64,000 bases of DNA, taken from Vibrio sp. HI00D65 (lineage in GTDB: Bacteria > Pseudomonadota > Gammaproteobacteria > Enterobacterales > Vibrionaceae). The notes under the pieces are model-generated. The model had not been told where the DNA came from. It saw only the letters and a list, made by a program, of their open reading frames with translations, and ran no database searches. Shown here piece after piece: positions 26,392-35,035 of the stretch. Both the position numbers and the translations under genes were made by a program. The DNA is taken from the NCBI RefSeq assembly GCF_001635455.1, contig NZ_LWEH01000001.1:123564-187563 (forward strand), written 5' to 3'. Position 1 is the first letter of the stretch, and each line of letters begins with the position of its first letter.

Positions 26392-27627
26392 CTAGTCAAT
26401 AGCTAATGCAGGAGATCGTTGCGCTTTAGCTGACATAAAGTAGAAACCAGCCGCACTAGCAAGCGAAATTAAAACCACACTCAGCCAAGTAAAGGTGTAA
26501 CCATAATCATCAATAAAATAGCCAATGACAACAAAGCTCGGCATAACAAAAAGCATTCTTAATGTAATCAACACTCCTTGAATACGTCCACGATGGCTCG
26601 CCGGTGAGTTGTTTGCTAGGTATACCCCTTCTTTTGTTAAAAGGAGGACCTCGCCTGCAGAAAGAAATAGCCAAGCAAAGAAGTGAACAGGAATGGTTGG
26701 ATACAACATCACCAGTATGTAACCGAATGCAAACATCAAACCAGCATAAGCAAGGCTAACCGTCTCAATTTTTTTTGAGGTTAGCCTCATTAAAATGGGT
26801 GTGATCAGCACCACTAAAACACAAGCGTAAGTCATTAGTTGCCCAAAAATAACAGGGCCTTGCTCTCCGAACACATGGCTCAAGTACAGTGGGCTAGCCA
26901 TTGTCATTTGATTCAATGAGTACCATAGTAATCCGCATAGAAAAGTGAATACTAAAAGCCTTGGCCTTGATCGTAGAACGAACCAAACAGAGCCTGAGAC
27001 CGGCTGTTCAAGCTCGCTATCGTTGGCCGATTCTATTCCCGGTTGCACGCTCACAAAAGCAGCAACAATAACAACACAGCAAAGAGCAGCCAACCCGTTA
27101 CCAAAGAATATCCACTCGGTATGATTCCAAAACAGGTAACCAGCCATGATAGGACCAAGGGCTGAACCAAAGTTGTATGCTAAATAACTGAGCGAAATAA
27201 CTGCATCACGATTTTTAGGTGTGGAAAGATCAGCTACTAAAGCATTGCTCGCGGGAAGAGCTAAACCACCAAAGAAATAGGCTGACAGCAACAGCGTAGG
27301 CACGATGACTGGATCATCAGCGAAAAAACCACAAACAATCAACAAGACTGCAGACGTAAACTCGCCAAAAACCATGATTCTTTTATGTCCTAATTTATCC
27401 GATAGCCTACCACCTAAAAAGCTCCCAAAGAGGTATCCTCCCGTTCCCGTCATTGCTAAGGTGCCAGCTACCGTTGCGGAGTACCCCAACTTGTCAGTAA
27501 AAAGTAAGACAAGAAATGGGAGAATGAAGTTACCCATCCCTAAAATCATTCTAGCCAAAGCTAAATAATAAATATTGTTTGGTAAGTTCCTGTACATTGC
27601 AGTGGCAGAGAATAGCTGATTGATCAT
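26392..27627 (-). CDS. MFS transporter
   Basis: A 411-aa protein with about 12 hydrophobic segments. The loop 2-3 MFS signature is seen as GSFLGGRLSDKLGHKR, and helix 4-5 regions follow (LALPASNALVADLSTPKNRD). This pattern fits the drug/metabolite-exporter branch of MFS; the substrate is unknown. TAAGGA lies before the ATG. It follows the RDD gene by 40 bases on the same strand, so the two are probably cotranscribed. Confidence 0.85.
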   Translation of the reverse strand: MINQLFSATAMYRNLPNNIYYLALARMILGMGNFILPFLVLLFTDKLGYSATVAGTLAMTGTGGYLFGSFLGGRLSDKLGHKRIMVFGEFTSAVLLIVCGFFADDPVIVPTLLLSAYFFGGLALPASNALVADLSTPKNRDAVISLSYLAYNFGSALGPIMAGYLFWNHTEWIFFGNGLAALCCVVIVAAFVSVQPGIESANDSELEQPVSGSVWFVLRSRPRLLVFTFLCGLLWYSLNQMTMASPLYLSHVFGEQGPVIFGQLMTYACVLVVLITPILMRLTSKKIETVSLAYAGLMFAFGYILVMLYPTIPVHFFAWLFLSAGEVLLLTKEGVYLANNSPASHRGRIQGVLITLRMLFVMPSFVVIGYFIDDYGYTFTWLSVVLISLASAAGFYFMSAKAQRSPALAID

Positions 27628-27667
27628 AATATCCTTAAAGTAACATTAAATTTTTGGTGGCTGTGTT

Positions 27668-28171
27668 TCATTCGATGGTGCTGAAGTCGAGGTTTCTCGG
27701 CGCAGCAACACTCACCACCTGAGTACCTGCAATTAAGTCATGCAAACAGCGTCTGTCTTTACGTAAAGCAAACAGGTAATTAAGAGTCGATAGATACTGA
27801 GCAACAACAGGAATATAAACAAAGATACTCATCGGTAAGATTCGTTTGATCACTATGTTGAATAAACCTAGTTGTTTGCCATCCATATCAACAATTGCAA
27901 TTTCCATTACATTTTTACCGATCGTTTGTCCCTTATTTTGCAGTAAGTAGCTGTGACACAAGAGAAACATCACCCAGCCATAAACAAACACCATGATTTG
28001 TTCGTGTAGATTTATAGTTCCGTTAGAAGCAGCTCGATCGAACAAGTCGGTATACAAAACAACTGGAATCATAGCAGCCGCGTAAATGAGGCCATCAATA
28101 AAAAGCGCCCAAAAGCAAGACCATCGAGATTCGAAAACTACTGTGTGTGTATTTGATATGACTTCAGACAT
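27668..28171 (-). CDS. RDD-family membrane protein
   Basis: A 167-aa protein with the RDD arrangement: RWSCFWALFIDGLIYA with Arg and Asp in the first helix, a second helix near VFVYGWVMFLLCHSYLL, then NKGQTIGKNVMEIAIV and VIKRILPM, and a C-terminal HDLIAGTQVV. RDD proteins are small membrane proteins sometimes linked to ion exchange; the role is open. First gene of the minus-strand RDD-MFS group. Confidence 0.85.
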   Translation of the reverse strand: MSEVISNTHTVVFESRWSCFWALFIDGLIYAAAMIPVVLYTDLFDRAASNGTINLHEQIMVFVYGWVMFLLCHSYLLQNKGQTIGKNVMEIAIVDMDGKQLGLFNIVIKRILPMSIFVYIPVVAQYLSTLNYLFALRKDRRCLHDLIAGTQVVSVAAPRNLDFSTIE

Positions 28172-28529
28172 GCCCTTTCATAAGGTAGTGTTAATTATTA
28201 ATGTAGGGAGTGCGATTTCTGCTAACTAAAGCTTAATTATTGATAAAAAACGTAGAAATAGGTATGAAAAAATACTTTGATTTCAATAAATAAAGCTTAT
28301 TTATAAATTCAAAAGAAACATATCATGAACAAATATCACAATAGGTATCCAATGCAGTTTATGTGAGTTGCATTGCATAAAATAAAGATAAAGATAAAGA
28401 TAAAGATGTAATGATAAATTGGAAGGACGCTTACGAAGCTAAAACTTGGAAGTAAGAGGTGGAGACTTAACACGCTGTATAAATGCATTTTTCACTAAAT
28501 AGTGATACCAAAAATGAAGAATATCGCGT
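28172..28529. repeat. Intergenic stretch with (ATAAAG)4 hexamer repeat
   Basis: AT-rich spacer between the RDD gene and the GrpB-like remnant. At about 28382-28406 the hexamer ATAAAG is repeated four times in tandem. No gene or terminator was recognised elsewhere in it; it should carry the RDD promoter. Confidence 0.6.
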
Positions 28530-29003
28530 CTACTCTAGCCCCAACACATACTCGATAAAAGCTGACTTCTTTTCACGATATTTGTCTTGTTACCAACCTT
28601 CACAAGACATTTTGAGTGTATTGTATTTTTCGACTAAATCGGCGCTTGCCCTCAGCCTGTCTCGAAACCTTAGAAAGCACTCAAACTCAGAACCATTGGC
28701 GACTACTTGCAATGCTACGTCATCAGAAGATATGGATTCCAACATGCACAATTCGGGCGTTCTTAGCGTATCAAACTTCTCTTTAAAGCCGAGTGTTGTA
28801 AGTCGTTCTAGAGCATCCTCAAGCTCGTTAAATTGAATACCAACGAAGATATCTAAATCGCCCTTAGATACAGTTAACGGAATGGATGATGCGCCGACGT
28901 GCTCAACCCTCGCGTTTGGGAGTAGCTTCTTGATATCACGCTCATATCGTTCAAACATCTTACGGCAAGCAGCTTGGTATTGTTCTGCTGGGTAAAATCG
29001 CAT
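28530..29003 (-). pseudogene. GrpB/UPF0157-family nucleotidyltransferase-like gene broken by a stop codon
   Basis: The reading frame from ATG 29003 encodes a GrpB-like domain (MRFYPAEQYQ, ARVEHVGASSIPLTVSKGDLDIFV). It ends after 137 codons at TAA (28592-28590). In the same frame, translation past the stop continues as QDKYREKKSAFIEYVLGLE to TAG at 28530, exactly the C-terminal helix expected for this family. A single nonsense change therefore removes about 19 residues. It may be a recent pseudogene, or a truncated product may survive. UPF0157 substrates are unknown. Confidence 0.75.
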
Positions 29004-29035
29004 GCGTCCTCACTATTCAAATTAGCACTAGTACG

Positions 29036-29275
29036 TTAAAGGCTGTTAAATACACCAATTGCCAAAAGAAACAACAATAGAGTAATAGCCCCGATATTGG
29101 ACACTCGATCCCGCTCTTTTTCGTCAGGCGTAAACGAAGGAAAACGCCCTAAAGTGAACACCTTAGATACAACCCATCCCACGCCGAAGCATATAATGTC
29201 CATAATGAAGAACTGGAAAAGCATTCGAAAGAACGCACCAACGAACCTAAAGAGTGTGAGTACTATATCTTCCAT
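29036..29275 (-). CDS. Small two-helix membrane protein
   Basis: A 79-aa protein with an N-terminal hydrophobic stretch (about 12-40, FVGAFFRMLFQFFIMDIICFGVG), a polar loop with SFTPDEKERDRVS, and a C-terminal helix (about 60-77, IGAITLLLFLLAIGVF). No family is recognised. The interior loop is charged. It lies 32 bases before the broken GrpB-like gene on the same strand. Confidence 0.55.
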   Translation of the reverse strand: MEDIVLTLFRFVGAFFRMLFQFFIMDIICFGVGWVVSKVFTLGRFPSFTPDEKERDRVSNIGAITLLLFLLAIGVFNSL

Positions 29276-29422
29276 TTTCTGCCCTAATTAAAGTCAACTA
29301 GGGACAGAAAGTGCCATGGGTAGAGATTCATATCAAGTATCTTATACCGAACAACCATCATATATCTCTATGATCTATTTGATATTTCAACTGTATTGAT
29401 TCGATTGCTTTTCTCCAAAAAC

Positions 29423-29449
29423 AAAAAGCCCCGGTTATAGGAACCGGGG
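29423..29449 (-). terminator. Intrinsic terminator of the puuE-uraD-alc-allA-puuD operon
   Basis: On the minus strand, CCCCGGTT and AACCGGGG pair around a 5-base loop (29429-29449 on +) and are followed by CTTTTTGTTTTTGG, a proper T run. It lies 114 bases after the puuD stop. Confidence 0.85.
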
Positions 29450-29562
29450 AAACAGGGTGGGATGAGTTTGGCGCGTGCCCGTAAGACCAAACTCTCCCCA
29501 AGCCTCACCTAAGACTCATGCTCTTAGGTAAAGGATGCTGAGCACTGTTATTGAAAGTACGG

Positions 29563-30882
29563 TTATTGAATCGTAGCGCCTTGTTCTACCCAAGTTCCGA
29601 TGAGTGCTCTCTCTTCGTCGGTCATTTGAGTCATGTTACCAAGAGGCATCACCTGAGTTGTTACGGTTTGAGCAACGATCCTTGGTGCATTAGCTTTGAT
29701 CTCTTCTGGCGTATCAAGCATGACACCTGCTGGCGCAGCAGCAAAAGCGGCGTGGCTAGGCGTTGCAGAGTGACACACTGAACAGCGCTCTTGAATGACC
29801 TTGTTGATGGTTTCAAAGCTGACACCTGCACTCGCCGTTGACATAGCAAGGTCAGCAGGCACTGCTTGAGAGTCAGCCGCTGTTGAAGCCGCATTGCTTG
29901 AAGCGATCTCTTCAGTCGTCGATTCCGTCGTGCTCACAGGAGCTTCTTGTACCACTGGTGCTTGCACTACCGGAGTCATCTGTTTTTTCGCGTAAGGTGA
30001 GGTAACAAACGCGAGAGTAATCATACCTAATGCCGCTACTGGCACTGTCCATGCGAACTTCTGACTGCCATGACGTGTGTTAAAGTAGTGACGAACTAAG
30101 ATACTGAAGATTGCTAGGCCAGCAAGGATCAACCAGTTGTATTCCGAACCATAAGTGCTTGGGAAGTGGTTACTGATCATGATGAACAGCACTGGCAGTG
30201 TCATGTAGTTATTGTGACGAGAGCGCAGTAAACCTTTCGCAGGCAGTGCTGGATCCGGTTCGCGCTTCTCTTCAATCGCTTTCACCAAGTTGCGCTGCGC
30301 AGGCATGATGACGCGGAATACGTTACCCACCATGATGGTACCGATAATGGCCCCCACGTGAATGTAAGCACCACGGCCACTAAACACTTGCGTAAGACCG
30401 TAAGTTGCACCAACTAGGCCAACAAAAAGTACTAGGCCAAGTAAAACTGGCGTTTTGCCTAGCGGCGAATCACACAGTAGGTCATAGATAAACCAACCTG
30501 CGATAAGAGAACCAATACCAATCGCGATTGCCGTTGTTGAATCAAGGCCAGAGCCCGGTGCAATCAGGTAGATTTCTGCGTTGAGGTAGTAAACCACACC
30601 CAGTAGACACACACCTGTGATCCATGTGAAGTAAGCTTCCCACTTGAACCAGTGTAAGTGCTCTGGCATTTCTGGTGGCGCGAGTTTGTACTTCTCTAGG
30701 TGGTAAATACCGCCACCGTGAATCGCCCATAAGTCGCCTGAAAGGCCTGTTTTAGGGTTAACTCGGTTAAGGTTGTTCTCTAACCAAACAAAGTAAAATG
30801 ATGCGCCTATCCACGCGACACCAACAATCATGTGAATCCAACGAATCGCTAAATTCAACCACTCTGTAACATGCGGATCCAT
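29563..30882 (-). CDS. puuD: Membrane urate hydroxylase with C-terminal cytochrome c domain
   Basis: A 439-aa protein of the PuuD type, which oxidises urate to 5-hydroxyisourate at the inner membrane and passes electrons to the respiratory chain instead of to oxygen. The N-terminal about 290 residues hold eight or so membrane helices with the family pattern WIHMIVGVAWIGASFYFVWLE. The C-terminal cytochrome c domain has CSVCH at 367-371. Between them lies a Ser/Thr/Ala/Glu-rich linker of about 45 residues. An upstream GTG at 30900 overlaps allA, but ATG 30882 has AGGAG seven bases before it. Last gene of the operon. Confidence 0.93.
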   Translation of the reverse strand: MDPHVTEWLNLAIRWIHMIVGVAWIGASFYFVWLENNLNRVNPKTGLSGDLWAIHGGGIYHLEKYKLAPPEMPEHLHWFKWEAYFTWITGVCLLGVVYYLNAEIYLIAPGSGLDSTTAIAIGIGSLIAGWFIYDLLCDSPLGKTPVLLGLVLFVGLVGATYGLTQVFSGRGAYIHVGAIIGTIMVGNVFRVIMPAQRNLVKAIEEKREPDPALPAKGLLRSRHNNYMTLPVLFIMISNHFPSTYGSEYNWLILAGLAIFSILVRHYFNTRHGSQKFAWTVPVAALGMITLAFVTSPYAKKQMTPVVQAPVVQEAPVSTTESTTEEIASSNAASTAADSQAVPADLAMSTASAGVSFETINKVIQERCSVCHSATPSHAAFAAAPAGVMLDTPEEIKANAPRIVAQTVTTQVMPLGNMTQMTDEERALIGTWVEQGATIQ

Positions 30883-30896
30883 AATAAACTCCTGTA

Positions 30897-31457
30897 TCAC
30901 AACGCTTTAGCTAAGCGTTGCTCTTCCTTGTTGTCTTCCGTTGGCATATCTTCCAAATGCAATGCCACTAGGTTGTTCTCAAAATAAACTTCATCACAGT
31001 TATGCCCTTCTCCACCTCTATCGACAATCAAGAACTGGTCTTGATCCGTAAGTGCAAGAACCGGGTGATGCCACACCCCTTTGTGATAGTTCACTCCTTG
31101 ACGGCCGTTGCTTAAGAAAGCTCGGCAATTGGCTAACGATGGGTTACCGCCTTTTGGGGCAACAACAATTAAATAGGGTTGACCGAGTAATGGAATGAAT
31201 GCCTGAGAGCCAAGTGGATGACGCTCTAGCATTTTGATAGTCAGTGGGTAGCTCAACTGCGTAGCTTGGAAGATGCTGATGATCGCTTCCCCGCCTTGGT
31301 CTTGCACATCCGTTGTCGCTAGCTTGTGGTAGCGACGCGTTGATCCACTGTTGATCATGAAGAAATCACTATTATCAGACTCGATAACATCACCAAACTC
31401 AGCAAAAGCTTGCTTAGTTAACGGTTCGATAGTTAAACGACGTATTCCATTGCTCAT
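30897..31457 (-). CDS. allA: Ureidoglycolate lyase
   Basis: A 186-aa cupin-fold enzyme splitting ureidoglycolate to glyoxylate and urea. The N-terminus (IEPLTKQAFAEFGDVIES) and the block NYHKGVWHHPVLALTDQDQFLIVDRGGEG are typical of AllA. It links allantoate degradation to the glyoxylate genes at 45-53 kb. It is 14 bases downstream of alc and 14 bases before the puuD start. Confidence 0.95.
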   Translation of the reverse strand: MSNGIRRLTIEPLTKQAFAEFGDVIESDNSDFFMINSGSTRRYHKLATTDVQDQGGEAIISIFQATQLSYPLTIKMLERHPLGSQAFIPLLGQPYLIVVAPKGGNPSLANCRAFLSNGRQGVNYHKGVWHHPVLALTDQDQFLIVDRGGEGHNCDEVYFENNLVALHLEDMPTEDNKEEQRLAKAL

Positions 31458-31471
31458 ACTGATTTCCTTAC

Positions 31472-32458
31472 CTATTTCGCTTTCGTCCCAAATAGACGCA
31501 GACGGCTGATACCACCATCTGGGAATATATTTGCACGTACGTGGGTAATCGCACCAAGGTCATTTACCTCAGAAATAAATTCGTGAATCTCGTGTGCTTG
31601 CAGCTTTTGAGCAGGCAGCAGTTCACGCCAGAATAGGCTTTGTGTTTCCACTTGATCGTCGGCACCACCTTTCACGTAAGCCGCTTGAATTGAGCAGCTG
31701 TCTGGGTAGTTACCTTTAAAGTGCGCCGTATCGACGATGATACGTTCGATATTACCTGGATGGCCTAATGCCACGATAACCCAGTCATTACCCGGCGTAC
31801 GACGACGTGCTGTTTCCCAGCCATCACCCATGTTTTCACCGCGGCCTGGGCCTAAAATATTGGCCTTGTTACCGTAGTGTTCATCACTACATGCCAGTGC
31901 TCGACCGCCATGCTCAACGGCTGCTAGGTCCACCTGTTGATGAGAGTCTATTGCGTCCCAATCAACACTTGGTCGGCCGTAAACACGAAGGCGTGCAACA
32001 CCACCATCTGGATAGATGTTCAAACGCAGGTGCGTAAATACTTGGTCACTTTCAATGTCTTCAAAATGGTGGTGATCACCTTGTAGTGCCATTGAAGGCA
32101 GAATTTCTTGCCACTCTGTTAAATCGGTTGGCTCTCCCTGTGGTGAATAGCATGCGTCGATTGATGCCGAAGGTGGGTAATTACCTGTGAAGAATGAGGT
32201 ATCAATATCAACGCCAGCGATAGTGCCAGCTAAGCCAAGGCGCACCACACAGTAGTCGTAACCTTCGCCACGTTTACGTCGGCTTTCCCAGCCGTCCATC
32301 CACTTGCCGTTATCGTCGTATAAGTCGTCTTTCCACTCTGGTGCTGCATGGCTGAGTAGACGGCTTTTATCTGCGAAAAAATCGTCTGTTGCAAAGATAG
32401 CTTCTGCGCCGAGTTTTTCGTCTGCAAGGTTGATGTACTGTTCAAATATATGGGTCAT
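31472..32458 (-). CDS. alc: Allantoicase
   Basis: A 328-aa enzyme hydrolysing allantoate to ureidoglycolate and urea. Two jelly-roll repeats are evident: [49 protein letters not shown] in the first half and [50 protein letters not shown] in the second, each followed by an arginine-containing beta strand ([38 protein letters not shown]). Length matches the family. It lies between uraD and allA on the minus strand. Confidence 0.96.
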   Translation of the reverse strand: MTHIFEQYINLADEKLGAEAIFATDDFFADKSRLLSHAAPEWKDDLYDDNGKWMDGWESRRKRGEGYDYCVVRLGLAGTIAGVDIDTSFFTGNYPPSASIDACYSPQGEPTDLTEWQEILPSMALQGDHHHFEDIESDQVFTHLRLNIYPDGGVARLRVYGRPSVDWDAIDSHQQVDLAAVEHGGRALACSDEHYGNKANILGPGRGENMGDGWETARRRTPGNDWVIVALGHPGNIERIIVDTAHFKGNYPDSCSIQAAYVKGGADDQVETQSLFWRELLPAQKLQAHEIHEFISEVNDLGAITHVRANIFPDGGISRLRLFGTKAK

Positions 32459-32581
32459 TTCCGTGTAATCCTATGAAATTAATCAAGTAATAATAAAATG
32501 AGAACTTAGTGGGTTACCTTTATTAATATCAAGTATTTAGCACACTAAGACTGGGCAGAGATAGCTGTTAACTCCGTTAAC

Positions 32582-33097
32582 TTACATATCCCAGAGACGA
32601 AACATCGCGATCTTATTGATCTCTTGAATCGCCGTAGCAAACTCAGTTTCACTATCATTTCCTAATCGCATCTCGAACGACTCAAGAATTTGGTAACGAT
32701 TGGCTCCCTTCACCGCCATGATAAAAGGGAAATTGAAGCGACTTTTGTAGCTGTTGTTATAAGAAGTGAATTTTTCAAATTCTTCGGCGCTGCATTGGTC
32801 AATGCCCGCACCCGCTTGTTCTTTTGTCGACGACTCAGTAAGTTCGCCGTTTACTGCTGCTCTGCCAGCTAAGTCTGGGTGAGCATTGATCAAAGCCAAC
32901 TGTTTACCTTGGTCGGCATTCAACAAGGTGGACGCCATTTTTAGATGAAGATTCTCAATGTGGTCGTCTTCAGCATTCAAACCTTGGTCATATACCGCCT
33001 CAGCAACCCATGGGCTGTGTTCGTAAACATCAGCAAAGTGCGCGACAAAAGTGTCACGGTCCATGGTTGTTGGTTGGCAAGATCGAAATTCAGTCAC
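32582..33097 (-). CDS. uraD: OHCU decarboxylase
   Basis: A 171-aa enzyme converting 2-oxo-4-hydroxy-4-carboxy-5-ureidoimidazoline to S-allantoin. The conserved core reads FEHSPWVAE-like YEHSPWVAEAVYD, then LINAHPDLAGRAA with the catalytic His, then FPFIMAVKG. The frame is open well into puuE, but GTG at 33097 has AAGGAGG six bases upstream and gives the normal N-terminus; a longer start would overlap puuE. It follows puuE by 23 bases. Confidence 0.93.
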   Translation of the reverse strand: MTEFRSCQPTTMDRDTFVAHFADVYEHSPWVAEAVYDQGLNAEDDHIENLHLKMASTLLNADQGKQLALINAHPDLAGRAAVNGELTESSTKEQAGAGIDQCSAEEFEKFTSYNNSYKSRFNFPFIMAVKGANRYQILESFEMRLGNDSETEFATAIQEINKIAMFRLWDM

Positions 33098-33120
33098 GTT
33101 AAGCCTCCTTGCTGTTCGTT

Positions 33121-34041
33121 CTAATTTTGTTGTCCGTTGTATGGGTGATGTTCGTGCCAGTGGTTGGCAATATCGATTCGACGACATAGCCACACGCTGT
33201 CATGCTGTTTTACGTAATCTAAGAAGCGTCTCAATGCAGCAATACGACCGGGACGACCAATAAGACGACAATGCAGTCCTACCGACATCATTTTCGGTGC
33301 GGTTTTGCCTTCCGTATAAAGGGTGTCAAAAGTATCTTTTAAATACTGGAAGAACTGCTCACCAGAGTTGAAGCCTTGCGCCGTTGAAAAGCGCATATCG
33401 TTAACATCAAGTGTGTATGGAATCACTAGTTGTGGATGGCCGATTTCAGTGTGCCAATAAGGCAGGTCATCGTCATAGGCATCTGAGTCGTAAAGGAAGC
33501 CACCTTCTTCTGCGACTAAACGACGAGTATTCGGCCCTGTACGACCGGTATACCAACCTTGCGGGCGTTGACCCGTTACCTCTTGGATAATCTCAATCGC
33601 TTTGGTCATATGGTCACGCTCTTCTGACTCATCAATATATTGATAATCTATCCAGCGATAACCGTGGCTACAGATTTCGTGACCTGCCTCTACCATGGCT
33701 TTGGCTACATCTGGGTGACGCTCAATGGCCATAGCAACCGCAAATACAGTGAGTGGAATTTCATATTCATCGAACAAGCGAAGAACACGCCACACACCCG
33801 CTCGGCTACCATACTCATAGATGGATTCCATGCTGATGTGACGCTCGCCTTTGATCGGCTGTGCTGAGGGGATCTCTGAGAGAAAGGCTTCAGATTCGTC
33901 GTCTCCATGTAACAAACAACGCTCACCGCCCTCTTCATAGTTCAATACAAAAGAAACCGCGACGCGCGCATTACCAGGCCATTGAGGGTTAGGAGGATTA
34001 GCTCCGTAACCGATCAAATTTCTTGAATAATCCTTATTCAT
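33121..34041 (-). CDS. puuE: Allantoinase (PuuE, polysaccharide-deacetylase fold)
   Basis: A 306-aa enzyme hydrolysing allantoin to allantoate. It belongs to the metal-independent PuuE branch, not the amidohydrolase AllB. The NodB-like fold shows VAVSFVLNYEEGGE, ICSHGYRWIDYQ, GWYTGRTGPNTRRLV and SVGLHCRLIGRPGR. First gene of the puuE-uraD-alc-allA-puuD operon, divergent from uraH. A perfect ATTGTATACAAT lies about 110 bases upstream. Confidence 0.95.
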   Translation of the reverse strand: MNKDYSRNLIGYGANPPNPQWPGNARVAVSFVLNYEEGGERCLLHGDDESEAFLSEIPSAQPIKGERHISMESIYEYGSRAGVWRVLRLFDEYEIPLTVFAVAMAIERHPDVAKAMVEAGHEICSHGYRWIDYQYIDESEERDHMTKAIEIIQEVTGQRPQGWYTGRTGPNTRRLVAEEGGFLYDSDAYDDDLPYWHTEIGHPQLVIPYTLDVNDMRFSTAQGFNSGEQFFQYLKDTFDTLYTEGKTAPKMMSVGLHCRLIGRPGRIAALRRFLDYVKQHDSVWLCRRIDIANHWHEHHPYNGQQN

Positions 34042-34150
34042 CCAAGTACTCCTAACATAAGTGGCTGGCTTAGCCGCTCTTCAGCTGACCCATCGAAATA
34101 ATTCAGCTAGTGATTTATCAAAAACCGAGCAACCTCACCCCTATACATTT

Positions 34151-34384
34151 ATTGTATACAATTATTTATCTTGATGTAAAGATTTTGTTGCTTAAGTTAA
34201 AAATCCAAACTAAAGATTAATAAAAACAATACTTTAATGAAAACAAACGCTACTAATAATGAATATTCAACATCTAAAAACCCAGATAAAAAGACACATT
34301 GGTTAACATTTTTACAACAATTAACTTTACTAATTGTGTACAGTTCGTACATAGTTAGTGCTAACAAAGTGACCAATTGCTCTC
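34151..34384. promoter_or_regulatory. Operators in the puuE/uraH divergent region
   Basis: ATTGTATACAAT (34151-34162) is a perfect 12-bp palindrome on the puuE side. ATTGTGTACAGT (34333-34344) is a near copy on the uraH side. GTGACCAATTGCTCTC (34369-34384) resembles one arm of the RutR consensus. The stretch 34042-34452 holds no convincing gene; a 69-codon frame (34237-34446) is rejected because it overlaps these sites and has no family resemblance. Confidence 0.6.
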
Positions 34385-34452
34385 TTTTGCAAGATCGAAA
34401 TGGATACATAAACCACGGAACAGAGGAGCGCCAAAAGCGCTATTAAAGGACT

Positions 34453-34806
34453 ATGGGAAGATTAACAACACACGTTTTAGACACCACTCACGGCTTGCCT
34501 GGTGCAGAGATCAAGGTAGAGCTTTACAAGGTCAACGAGGATTCCACTGAAAAGCTGGCGACCGTGCTGACTAACTCAGATGGTCGTACCGATGCACCAA
34601 TTCTGGCTGGGAATGAATTTCGACCGGGGAAATACCAATTGGTGTTCTACGTAGCCGATTACTACAAAAGCAAAGGTGTGGAACTCGATGGTGTACCTTT
34701 CTTAGACGACGTAGTGATTCGCTTCGGTTTGGATGATCCTGATGCGCACTACCATGTTCCGCTTTTAGTCTCACCATACAGTTTCTCTACTTATCGGGGC
34801 AGTTAA
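34453..34806 (+). CDS. uraH: 5-hydroxyisourate hydrolase (transthyretin-like)
   Basis: A 117-aa enzyme hydrolysing 5-hydroxyisourate, the PuuD product, to OHCU. The start MGRLTTHVLDTTHGLPG and the end HYHVPLLVSPYSFSTYRGS (with the YRGS tetrapeptide) are diagnostic. It is divergent from the puuE operon and downstream of shared operators. No signal peptide is seen, so it is cytoplasmic. Confidence 0.97.
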   Translation: MGRLTTHVLDTTHGLPGAEIKVELYKVNEDSTEKLATVLTNSDGRTDAPILAGNEFRPGKYQLVFYVADYYKSKGVELDGVPFLDDVVIRFGLDDPDAHYHVPLLVSPYSFSTYRGS

Positions 34807-34808
34807 TC

Positions 34809-34839
34809 TTTGAGCCTAGATTTTCAATCTAGGCTCAAA
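34809..34839. terminator. Perfect 14-bp hairpin after uraH
   Basis: TTTGAGCCTAGATT and AATCTAGGCTCAAA pair around TTC right after the uraH stop. There is no following T run on the + strand. It is a strong stem and probably marks the transcript end. Confidence 0.65.
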
Positions 34840-35035
34840 CAACAAACAGATTCATGCGTGATGTGTGCATCCAAAAAGGTGTGCACTCACTAAACACGCT
34901 CATATAAAAATACTAACAACGTTAACAGTTAGAAAACTCGTCAAAAGAGGCTTAGCGCTAGGAAAATCTTAAAACTTCATATTGAAATTTCGCTGTATTC
35001 AATAAATGGATCACAACATAAAAGGACTTGCAGAC

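Noticed and set aside
33098..33193. N-terminal extension of uraD
   Set aside because: The longer frame would overlap puuE; GTG 33097 with AAGGAGG fits the normal UraD start.
34237..34446. 69-codon open frame upstream of uraH
   Set aside because: It overlaps candidate operators and RutR-like box, with no family resemblance.
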